Part shown: piece by piece, positions 1 to 12,442 of the stretch
How positions within the stretch are numbered: the first letter of the stretch is position 1
Layout: each line of letters begins with the position of its first letter
Source: Lithospermum erythrorhizon
Lineage: Eukaryota > Streptophyta > Magnoliopsida > Boraginales > Boraginaceae
NCBI GenBank assembly: GCA_019722365.1
Contig: JADFUC010000090.1
Coordinates: 434,001-498,000 of the forward strand
DNA length: 64,000 nucleotides
Reading direction: 5' to 3'
Program-made: the position numbers and the translations under genes
Notes under the pieces: generated by a model
Databases searched by the model: none
Seen by the model: only the letters and a program-made list of their open reading frames with translations
What the model was told of the DNA's origin: nothing

Positions 1-3000
1 TTGTATTAGTATTGTGGCTCAATTTGTCTTATTATTAATTTATGGGCTTAATTTGTTTCGCTTAATTCTCTTTTAAATAATTTTTTTTTCTAATTATATT
101 TATGAATATTTTTAGTTGTTTAACTTAAAATTATGTTTAAATCTTTATTTGTTATATATGATTGTAATAAATGAATTCTTTAACTTGTCAATTATAATGA
201 TTATTATTTGAATGATCTAGTTAATTTTAACATGACAAAATACTTAAAAAATTAAATCTTAAAAGTTCATCTATATTTCTTAAATGTAGAAAGATATTCT
301 CTCAATATATCTTTATACTAAAATAATTGTTATGGCTAGTGACAATCAAAGTCTCTATCATTTAACGTATTTTTTATTTCGATCATCAAATTTTGAAATC
401 GTCATACTTCACTAATTACAATTCTTATAACAATCCAATATACTACTACATTGCCAACTAATTACATTTCTTATAACAATCAATATACTATTTTGTCAAA
501 ATATATAACTAAAAAATTTAATTTTCTTAATTATATATAATAAATGATAATAATAAGTTAAATTTATTTATTATAATCATATAAAGTAAATGAAGACTTA
601 ATTATAATTATTAGTTAAAAACTTTAGAAACAATTAAAAATATTTATAAATGTTAATTTGAAAAGAAAAAGTCATTTAAAAAGAATAAAGTGAAATAATA
701 AGCGAGTCCGCGATACCCGACGCTACAAAGGTAATGATGCCACAGTGGCGAAAAAGCTAGCGTACAGCCGAGGGATTGGGGAGTTGAGCACACGCTTCCC
801 ACTCTTATTTACTCAGAATTTGGATGGAAATAAAGAGGTCGATTTTGAAAAGGACTGGTGGTGGAAATGTTTACTGAAACATGGGTGATCAAGCGATGAC
901 ATGGGTGAAGCATATGTTCAATCCGACAATTAGTGGAAATAGAAACAAAATGACACACGATGCAATAATGTTGCATGTGAACTGTCTAACAAAATGACTT
1001 ATAACAAGTGAACCAATCAAAATATAATACTTTGGAAGTTAGGTGATTGCTGAGAACCTTTTTATCTCAACTTCGATTTATAACCACTACGATTTTCTTT
1101 CGTTCATAATTCTTGAGGCCTTCTATTAGGTCACTCGATGCTCCTTGGACGCTTCACGCCCCATCTTCGATCCTCGGAATTTCCAATCTTGTCTCGATTT
1201 TGGGCCCTAAATCCCTTCGTTTCTAGGTCGCGTTCGTAGTCTAGTGTTTCGTTCTTGATATCGTTATTGTTGATTGTCAAGCCGCTCACGATCTAAGTCT
1301 AAACCATCCTCACATGTTTGACCGTTTTACAGTCATTTAAAGGAATTTATAGAGCTTTTCATCAAAAAGCGAGAGGTACGTATTTGTTACGTTGATGATG
1401 AAATGGATGTTTATAACCAACTTCAAATTAAAGTTGACTTCTAATATCTTTTTAACTGCGTCTTGGGGATAATTTTGAATTTCCTAAGAGACTTTTTGAT
1501 GTTTTTTAGTGCCCGATTGCCAATTTTAGGCATTGTCATCCCGTTGATTCCTCGATTGAAGATGCAATTTGAAGTTTGTGTCCGCAGGGATATTATTAGA
1601 TAAAAGATTTTCTGAAGAGGAAAATTTGCTCAATCATCGGAGGACGGGTATATCAAATGTGGAGCTACTGCTTTTGAGTTGATTCGAATTAAAAGACGTC
1701 GATCACAGGCATTGGACAACAAGGGTCTAAATCAGTTTGTGATTTCTCCTAGGAACTTAACTCGGGACGGTACCCCTTTCACTCATTTGTCTAAGAATTA
1801 TATTAACTTCTATCATTGATAATAATATTGCTGGTGTTAAAAGTTCACTTATAAATGTTTAGTAGATTCATGATGATTGTCTTTCTTCTTAGTAGCTTTT
1901 CTACTAGAATTTTCTCATCGATCGACCTCAACTCGACAAATTAAAAAAAAATGAAATTTCTATGAGCTTACCGACCACGAGATACATCCCTCGTTTTGCT
2001 CATGTCAAAAACAGATGTCCATTTAGTTTACTTTTTGTTTCTTTCAAGCTGCTATCATGATTTTATTAAGCATTTATTAAACATTTGGGCACAAACAAAT
2101 ATGAATCGTGAGTTAATATCTCTTGTTAGTACTATGAAGAGTTATTGGGTCTAAAGAAATGAGTTTATCGTTTGATGAGTGTTTTGTTCAAGCCACACAA
2201 ATCAATTACTGTAATAAACTATCTTTATTTTATGTCATGGTTTATACGTATTTTGGTAAGTCTCCTTACATTTGGAGTTCTTCGGCCATAATAGCTTGTC
2301 TACGGAGCACTTAAATATTTGTAATGTTTGTTTTGTTATCTATCAAAAAAACTAATACTCAATATAAAGGAGAGATCAAAAGTATTAAATTTATTTAAAT
2401 GAAAGTTTTTTTAATTATTAAATTACTATATTTTTGAATAAAATAGTTTTATAGTTAAGTTAATAATAGACTCGAAAATTTTCAAAAGTTGAGTTGGAAC
2501 TATCGCACCTTTGGTCTTTTAAGCTCTGTTGTTGCTCGTCGAATCTCTTTCTCTTAACTTTCTTGATTAAACGTAATAAGTATGAGGCTTACTTTTAGTA
2601 TGGTTTTCTTGGTTTATGAAATTTAAATACATTCAGTACAATCAGCGATAATATACACTCGACGCGGATCCCTGGCAAAAAATGGTTATACGGCACTAGT
2701 TGCCACAAGAGACCATATATTTTCATTCACGCATGCATGTTAGATGTTATTGTATGTGACCCAATAATAATGTACAATTACTCCGGAACACAAATATTCA
2801 TTCTTAATAATATTCTAAGAGATGCTCCATTCGTTTCATTTATTTGAATAATATGTTTCAAATATTAACTGTAACATACAAATAATTTCCGTTGTCTCCT
2901 AGCTAGTTGTTATAAATACTAATGTTTTCATGTATGTGTGCATGCTTTTAAGGTTGTAGATTAATTACTTCAATTCAATTTAGATTAACACATTTTGATA

Positions 3001-4035
3001 ATAAATTATATTTTTTATTTTATTCTAATATGTATAATTGCTATAATTATATTGATTTAAAAAAATCATGATGATGATCTGTATTATTTTCTTATATTTT
3101 TTCATGATATACAATTATATATTAAGTTATTCATCATCAAAATTTCACTTTAAACTATATAAAAACATTCATTAAAATGAATTTGTCGGAATAATGTCTT
3201 TAAATTTATCTTTCACGTGTTTTAGATCAGTTAATGTAACTTTATAAGGCCAAGAGATCCAGGAGAACTAACAAGAAGGCTGGTAGCAAGTCTTAAACTC
3301 TTAAGCTACTTCAAGCCCTTAAAAATTTCTACCATGTTACTTCCTATTATGAGATTATATATAATTGTTTATCTTGGACAATAATTTGAAACAATTCTTA
3401 TTATTACTACAAAAGTGTTAAAATCATAAATAATGTATATAAGAGTATGCAACAACTAATAATTCTGGGAACTAACGATAGTTCGAAGAAGGGAGAATGG
3501 CTAAATCTTTTTTGTAATCGAGCCTGCTAATTGTTTACTTTGATCATTAATTAGTTGGCTGGATGCTACTATATTAAAATTATAGTAGTCAGAGATCGTG
3601 CAATCTAATCAAAACTACATTAACAATCTAATACATGGTACTCCGTATTAGATAAATAAAGAAAAATCTGAAATTTAGGAAGAAGTGAATAAGCAATTTT
3701 TGGAATAAATGAATGATAAAATTTTGTTTTTAATAATAAACCTTTATTTTTTAAAATTTAGGAAGGATTGCTTTTTTGCGACTCTTCTCCCGCCTTCGTC
3801 CCATATTCCAACACTGACTACAGATCTAGCTAGAGGCATATATAAATTCCAATCCAGTGATACAGATTGCATTTTGTGCTATCATTACTGGATAGTTGAT
3901 CTATTAACAAAGGGATGATATTGAATTCCTTGAGCGTCAGTGATACAACTAAGAGTTAATCATGCACAAAAAAAAATAAACCAAATTGTTACATAAATAA
4001 TTTATATACATTATACATGTTGCATTGCTTGCTGC
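1..4035. other. Gene-poor AT-rich intergenic region
   Basis: I see no convincing gene here. The DNA is AT-rich with stops in all frames. A somewhat less AT-rich block from about 690 to 1830 may be an old transposon. Only its last part (1616-1819) shows a protein-like reading frame, listed separately. The short ORF at 3709-3918 has no recognisable motif and looks random. Confidence 0.7.
1616..1819 (+). mobile_element. Possible LINE reverse-transcriptase relic
   Basis: A 67-codon open stretch contains a basic block reading IRIKRRRSQALDNKG followed by a DGTPF-type stretch and an aromatic end (NFYH). Plant LINE polyproteins have a similar segment between endonuclease and reverse transcriptase, of the form 'FFH ... 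IK-RR-R ... DG ... FY'. The resemblance is by eye and weak. No catalytic YxDD motif was found nearby. It could be chance or another element. Confidence 0.25.
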
Positions 4036-4042
4036 TATAAAT
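4036..4042 (+). promoter_or_regulatory. Candidate TATA box of the subtilase gene
   Basis: A TATAAAT motif lies 70 bases before the ATG at 4112, a typical spacing for a plant gene with a short leader. This is inferred from position only. Confidence 0.45.
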
Positions 4043-4096
4043 TGCAGAAGTGTATAGATTGAACTCACTCACCTAAAAACATTCTGATAATAATAA

Positions 4097-6693
<2,597 letters not shown>

Positions 6694-7975
6694 GAAGAAG
6701 GAATAAAATGTTTGTTTGTATATTTCCATGTTATGTTTTTTAATTCCCTTCCTCTTACACCCCTTCGGACTCGAGATCTCACCCATATTTATTAACTAGT
6801 CTAGCACACTAGGGTGACCCCCTCCCCCATAATTTCATTTCTTGTGATTCATTGTGTTAATGTTTAATAAATCTTCGTCAAATACTATTTCATCTAGTTA
6901 AGCAAATATGTAGGGTGATTTGTGCGCATGCATAAATTTCAATATCTAAGACATTGATGTTTAATACTCCGTATGTGACATCGACCGATCAGCGTTTCAT
7001 CTATAAATGAAATTTCATCATTCGATTTATCATGAGTTTATTTGAGTTATGAGTACGTAACTAGGTAGCGCTATACTTCTAATAAAAAACATAGATGTTT
7101 TATTGTGAGTATGGCAAAAATATTTGAATATATAACATTTTCATGGCTAATTCTGATTCTTACAGGTCTTAATATTCATTGGACCGCGCCATTTTTGAGA
7201 GATGAACTCTCCATTCAATCTTCTCTCTTAAACATATATAATTAGATACACCTTGTAACAAGCTTTTGATGGAATTTGATTCTTGGATTCGGACCCCCTG
7301 ACTGGAAGTAATCAATTTGGTGACGAAGATAATACGAAGGCTTGGATTTTTGGATCTCAATAATCCAATTGGTAACAGTTGATATTGTGCTTAAGACTTC
7401 ATAAATGTACGATACTTCGTCTTTTTTAATTGTACTTTCAAATTAGCAGGTAGGTAAGCGTACAAAGTATATTATTTAAGTTGATAGCAATTGGAAAACG
7501 TATAGATTTGACTGTGCAAAAAAAAATGGGTATCATGTAATGCCGTCCCAAAAAATTGGCAGATTAGTTCGGAATGCGTCTTCCAACATCATCATGAAAA
7601 TAAAGGTTTGTTCTCGCCTAACTTTTATATCATATATCTTATAAAAGTGTGAATGGAAGTAAAGGAATTGCTTTTATGAATCTTTGCTGGAAAGTAACAA
7701 CTAGCTTCACACTTTATGTATATACGATAATATATAGGTTTATTTTATATCTTACGAATAGTTTTAGTTTAAGTAAGAATTTTTTAGTAGCGATTCTTGT
7801 TATTCTTTATGTCTGTTTCTTCTCATTATAGTGGAAATTTAAGTGGCTCTGTAAGTAGATTAATTAGCAGCGTCGTTAGGGATCTGGCGTTAAATTTAGA
7901 ATTGTTGTTATTTTAATACAGCATGTTTAACTACGTGATTTTGACATCACAGTTTCGCATGCATTTATACTTGAA
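6694..7975. other. Intergenic; subtilase 3' untranslated region at its left end
   Basis: About 6720-6865 is the subtilase 3' region and is nearly identical to 15500-15645. The rest is AT-rich with no supported gene. The ORF at 7649-7831 has no recognisable features. Confidence 0.6.
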
Positions 7976-7977
7976 GC

Positions 7978-8891
7978 AATTGATAAGATTTTTTGAGATT
8001 GAGAGAAAATTATCTCTTTTATGAATTTCATTCATCAATAATAAGAAAAAATCGTAAATGGGTTCACCAAAATTTGCAATCAATCGTAAATAGGGATCTC
8101 GTTCTCCATGTCTTCTTCGGATTCATAAAAGAACAATCGTTGCGGTGGTGGTGTGTGGGCATTCAAGACCGTGTGCAACGCTTCCTGAATAGATTGTTGT
8201 AAGTCTTGCCGGAAGTTATCGGCAGGTTGTGCACGGTGGTTTGGAGTACGATGCGGCGGCATTGTGGATTTTGGATCTTCTGTCGTATGATACCAACCTG
8301 ATGTAGCGGGAACTATTGGTGTAGCGGGATATTCTTCGGTCTCCCCATATTGTGCAAGGGGTGGTTGGCCGGTTACAAGTAAAAGCCGGAATTAATGTAT
8401 TTTATTTTATCGCTTCGATAATTTTTTTATTTTAATTTTTTATATTAAGCTTGCTTCGTAGGCTATAGCCTAGCAAAGATAAAATTCTCGTAAACTACTA
8501 CTATAAATATTATCTACTACGTAATACTCGTAATTATTGCAAGAGAAAATAAAAGTTGTTTCCACCGTCTTATCTTTATTTCTTCATGGTAACTTTTAAA
8601 TCTTATTTCTTTTAGGACTTTTTTAAAATGTATTTTTTTCATTATAAATTTAATTATAAAAATAATAAAATAATTTCTTATGGCTTAAAGGCGTAACGCG
8701 TATAAGCTAGTGAATACTTAAGGTAGTTGATTCCTCTGAAACTCATGATAATATTATTCTTTCAAAGCAATCGTTGATTCCTTTCGTGAATATCGAAGGT
8801 TAAGACTTTAAAAATAATATATTTATTCGATAGAACAATTGATAAGATTTTTTAGAAATAGAAACTTACGTCCAATATTTTCATTCATCAA
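7978..8891. repeat. Direct-repeat-bounded block of about 0.9 kb
   Basis: The 18-base string CAATTGATAAGATTTTTT occurs at 7978-7995 and again at 8836-8853. Each copy is followed some 35-40 bases later by TTCATTCATCAA. The two copies diverge in between. The block includes the orphan ORF on the minus strand. The arrangement could be an old small retroelement with short terminal repeats, but no primer-binding site was identified. Confidence 0.3.
8080..8395 (-). other. Orphan open reading frame, probably a transposon fragment
   Basis: About 100 codons are open on the minus strand, with a methionine at 8262. The translation is unusually protein-like: Pro/Thr-rich, then an amphipathic stretch (DLQQSIQEALHTVL), then an acidic ESEEDMENE end. 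I cannot assign it to a family. Position between repeats and lack of a complete gene suggest a fragment of a transposon gene. It could also be the tail of a host gene carried by an element. Confidence 0.3.
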
Positions 8892-9794
8892 AATTCAACT
8901 CCCTCGATACACAGTGCCACACACTAAAGCAGTACTTGTTTTGGTTTTAGAAGGCATGACTATTTTTGCCCCATTTGTAAGTGTAGTAGTTCTGAAAATT
9001 ATGCGCGGGGGGGTAAAATAATCGTTTAATCTTTAAAACTCTTATTTGAATATGTGTATATTGGATCCCCCTCAATACATTAACTAGACTACTATTTATA
9101 CTATCACCTAACAAAAGAATCCTAATATGAGTCAGGCTCTACTAACTCTTATCCTCTGAATCTACAAGCAATTAACAAAATGATAACTTTCAATAATAAG
9201 ATGATAATTGATGATAGTTAGGGAAAAATCATATACAAGCGTTAATATGGTGTAAATTCGTTGAAACTTTTATAAATGTCGGCGCAGTGATGGGTGAAGT
9301 TGATCGCGATTGATCGGGGTTGGCGGCAGGGAGGCCCGACCAACATTGACCCGTCAACGTAAAAATTCATAAATAAATGCAATATGTCGCTACTTGCACA
9401 TATCATCTGCTTAAGGTGTGTTAGAGTATATTTGTTATCGTTTTTGTTCGTATATTTATTTTTAGAGTACATTTGTACTTGTATTGTATTAAAAATTTGA
9501 AAAATTAAAGGAAAAAAAGTTTAGTTTACGCCTGTACAACATGAGGATTTGTAGAGTACTTAGAGACTTGACACAACTTAAATAAAAGATACAATAGTGT
9601 GGACTTCATCCAGCTGCAACCCCTCGGGGATCGTCCTACGTCCACTTCATCACGGTACGAAGTCGATTCTTCCCTGATGAAAATAGGCTATTTTCGGGAC
9701 TTGGCATCGGCCATTACAAGAGCAACCCCGATACGCAGCCGATTTTGTGCAGATTTGAGGCGGTTTGTAATTATTAAAAGCTTAAGTGATGACT
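8892..9794. other. Intergenic, moderately GC-rich patches
   Basis: No gene is supported. Patches at 9275-9360 and 9600-9770 are richer in GC than their surroundings, like retrotransposon LTR debris elsewhere in the window, but I could not identify them. Confidence 0.4.
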
Positions 9795-10857
9795 TGTAAT
9801 ATCCGACCCAAAAATGTGTGTGTATGATATGTTTGATATGATTTGATTGATCTGCATCACATAAAGTCTTAACTAACACTTCGAAAACTCGTTTCATAAA
9901 ATTAGGTGTTAAGGTGTTTGGCCAGGGTAATTGTGGGTAAAACGGTTACTTTAAGACAAAGAAGAGATGGAGACAAATCCAATCTCCTGAATTTATAGAG
10001 CATCAGGACCTTTCAAATTCGAAAATCAAGTGGTAATGAAGAGAAAAGAGGCCCTAAAAGTGGGTAATGTAATGATGATGGGGATATGGAAGCAGTGGTC
10101 GCTGACTCTTGGGAGAAATGGCGATCCGCAGCGCTGCGAGGCGTGAGCATATGCGAAAATGGGCGAAGTGCAGGAGCATATAATGTCGCATATTTGAATA
10201 GGCGGTTCTGATGCAAGAATCCGCCCCACGTGGCCCCAATCAAGAAGACCGAGGATGAAGAGATGCGTAAATGGGCTTGAACCCATTAGGAGGCTCGAGT
10301 AATAAAGCTTGCTTGGAGACGGCTTATTGAGAGCTGACTCGATAAGAAGAAGGAGACCGTTGGTACAAGTAACTTATTTACAATCCAACACCATTAGGGT
10401 AATTAAAGGCCATAATTGCTTAATCGTTACCCGACAAGCAATGAGCCGATTCGATCGTGGAGTGAGACTTAAAGAGCCATCGAGAGCCGAAGATGCGTAA
10501 CCGTTCTAAACAACTATAAAGGTAAGCGGCGAAATCAGTAAGTTGACTTTGATCACCAAACTCTCTTTTTCTTTCGGAAACTATACTCGCGATACGGTAT
10601 TGACTTGATCGTCGGGTGTTCGTAGAAACCGGTCATTTGTTTTTAATACATTCGGAGCGAGGCGTATCAAAGCACAACTAGGAAGATTTGTGATCCGGCT
10701 GACCATCGAATCCGGACCAGATCATCAGTAACCCACTGGGAAGTTTTCCGTGAGCACATGAGTGAGGATAAAACGTGCTGGAAAGACTTGTGATGGTTTG
10801 TGAGGTCAGTATATCAAAATCCCCAATAACATTCCGACTCGATTGTTCGGCGTTACA
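9795..10857 (+). mobile_element. Cassandra-type TRIM LTR (copy 1), split by an insertion
   Basis: The LTR starts TGTAATA and ends GTTACA. It carries a 5S rRNA-like domain, the signature of Cassandra terminal-repeat retrotransposons in miniature. After its last base comes AATGGTATGAGGC, a degraded primer-binding site for initiator tRNA-Met. The 5S-like domain is cut in two by a 787-base insertion (9941-10727); without it the LTR is about 276 bases. The left half ends ...TTGTGGGTAA and the right half resumes GTAACCCACTGGGAAG, which rejoin into the 5S-like motif seen intact in copy 2. Confidence 0.75.
9941..10727 (+). mobile_element. Solo-LTR-like insertion inside the Cassandra LTR
   Basis: This insert is flanked by GTAA on both sides, which matches a short target-site duplication. 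It is GC-richer than its surroundings. It has a TATA-like segment near 10515 (ACTATAAAGG) followed by a leader-like stretch, as in Ty3-type LTRs, and it ends in CA. It does not start with TG, so the exact left edge is uncertain. No coding capacity was seen. Confidence 0.5.
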
Positions 10858-11022
10858 AATGGTATGAGGCGGGCAAATCCGGAGGCCCCATGAGAACTAA
10901 ATTCTCTGACCTGAAATTACTGTCGAGGGGCGGGGGAGCCACCTCTAGAATCTCGCCTTTGCGGATGGTGCGGTCCTAGATTTGATGTTGACAGGGGCGT
11001 TGAGTATTTAAGTGGGGGAGGT
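10858..11022 (+). mobile_element. Cassandra internal region (first unit)
   Basis: This short non-coding internal domain lies between LTR copies 1 and 2. It begins with the degraded initiator-Met primer-binding site and ends with a polypurine tract (AAGTGGGGGAGG) immediately before the next LTR. Cassandra elements have such tiny non-coding interiors and rely on proteins from other elements. Confidence 0.7.
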
Positions 11023-11236
11023 TGTAATACCCGACCCATAGAGATCATCTTCTTGATTTCGTCGTAAAACTTGATATTAGCGTCTTGGCCTTGGGTAATT
11101 GGAATGGGTGACCGGCTGGGGAAGTTTCCGGTGGCGCGTGGTAGGGCAAAGCGTGTTGGAAAGGCGTGGTGGTTTGTGAGGCGATCCCGTGAGTCTAGCG
11201 TACCGACCCGGTGTTGTTCCGGAATGGGCCGTTACA
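11023..11236 (+). mobile_element. Cassandra-type TRIM LTR (copy 2), with 5S rRNA-like domain
   Basis: This is the clearest copy: TGTAATACCC to GTTACA, 214 bases. The part at about 11066-11130 follows plant 5S rRNA closely, including TTAGCGTCTTGG and GGGTGACCGGCTGGGGAAGT, which correspond to the internal control region of the 5S gene. It is shared as the 3' LTR of one unit and the 5' LTR of the next. Confidence 0.8.
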
Positions 11237-11413
11237 AATGGTATTAAAGCAAAAGCCTTCGGGAAATGTAGAACTAAATCTTTATGCGACGCCAAAGTGC
11301 GGAGACGTTCTTTGAGGCGTACGAGCCCCCTCTAGAATTTCACACGGATGAATGCGATGCTTTAGATATGATATGACTAAGCGAGGGGCGTTGAGAATTT
11401 AAGTGGGGGAGTT
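11237..11413 (+). mobile_element. Cassandra internal region (second unit)
   Basis: This stretch of 177 bases starts with a primer-binding-site remnant (TGGTATTAAAGC at 11239) and ends with the polypurine tract AAGTGGGGGAG before LTR copy 3. It resembles the first internal region in layout. Confidence 0.7.
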
Positions 11414-11677
11414 TGTAATACGGATCAAAATGTGTGTGTGTGTGTGATATGTTTAGAGTGATTTGATTCGTGCTACTTCGTAAGCGCTGAGATACGATTC
11501 TTTTGAGGCTTATCTGCTTAAAAGCGATGTTAAGCGTCGCGGCACGGTAAAGTTTCGGTGATCGGTGAGCACGTGGTGAGAATGGCACGTCTTTGGAAAG
11601 ACTGCGTGGTGGTTTGTGAGGTGAGTCACGTCAAAGTCTGCTTAACGTCACCGTCCAGGTGTGCAGGGCCAGGCGTT
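11414..11677 (+). mobile_element. Cassandra-type TRIM LTR (copy 3), diverged
   Basis: It starts TGTAATACGG and contains a short (GT)n tract, as in copy 1. The 5S-like part is more diverged but still includes GTTAAGCGT and GGAAAGACTG. Its right end runs into CTGAGAGC, as if the ACAAATGGTAT of the LTR end and primer site had been deleted. It closes the array. Confidence 0.65.
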
Positions 11678-11689
11678 CTGAGAGCTAGT

Positions 11690-12442
11690 TAGGTTAAGTG
11701 CTACTTTTTATATATATATGACATTTTTTTGAGTTGTATTATCACATAGAATTACAATATTATCATCAAATTGAGAAATCAAAGAATTCATATAAACTAA
11801 AACTGAAAAAAGAAACACAATAAGTGTTCTTTTCTAAGGTCATTCCCATTTATCGTTAAGCATCTATTAAGATCTCTTAAAATTCTACCTCTATCTCTAA
11901 ATGATAGAAGATTTTTATCGAATATAAAAATTCCCAAAATAATTTCTATTTTGACTAATTTGAGAATAAAGTCAAGGAGGGAAAATGAAGTTTAAGAGAC
12001 AAATTTTAATTTTTTTTTAATATTTGTGCTAAGTCAAAACCTCCCCATATTTGAGCTAAGTCAAAACCTCCCCATCTTTAGGGATGGAGGGACTAACATA
12101 TTTATGTTTTATTTGTACTTTTTTTTATTCTTATGCTATGCTTGTGCAAAGTGCAACCCTTCACTGAAACCCAAATGTTTTTCACTTTTTGTATCAATAC
12201 ATTATACAACCACACCAACTTGAAGATTGTTCAATTTGGACACAGATATACTTATTTGACATTTTACTGTTTTTCGAGATAACAGCTTAATCTAGCTGCA
12301 AGCTAGGCAGCAAAAGCAGCCATGGCTGCAGTAACTGCTCAAACTACTCAACCCTTCAAGCCATCGTCATCTTTTTCCCTCAGTACTATTTCTTGCTGCG
12401 TCCTCGAGCATTTTCTTCTGCTCGGTCTCCTTTTCAAGAAAA
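11690..12442. other. Intergenic, with a short tandem duplication
   Basis: No gene is supported. At about 12028-12075 the phrase GAGCTAAGTCAAAACCTCCC occurs twice in tandem, followed by a MITE-like end (GGATGGAGGGACTA). The open stretch from the ATG at 12320 overlaps the end of the receptor kinase pseudogene on the other strand and is not counted as a gene. Confidence 0.5.

Noticed and set aside
11066..11130. A genuine 5S rRNA gene
   Set aside because: The 5S-like domain is diverged and lies inside an LTR flanked by a primer-binding site and polypurine tract, which is the Cassandra arrangement.
9688..11588. Several ORFs of 60-86 codons inside the Cassandra array
   Set aside because: The sequence is explained by LTRs and non-coding interiors; these elements do not encode proteins.
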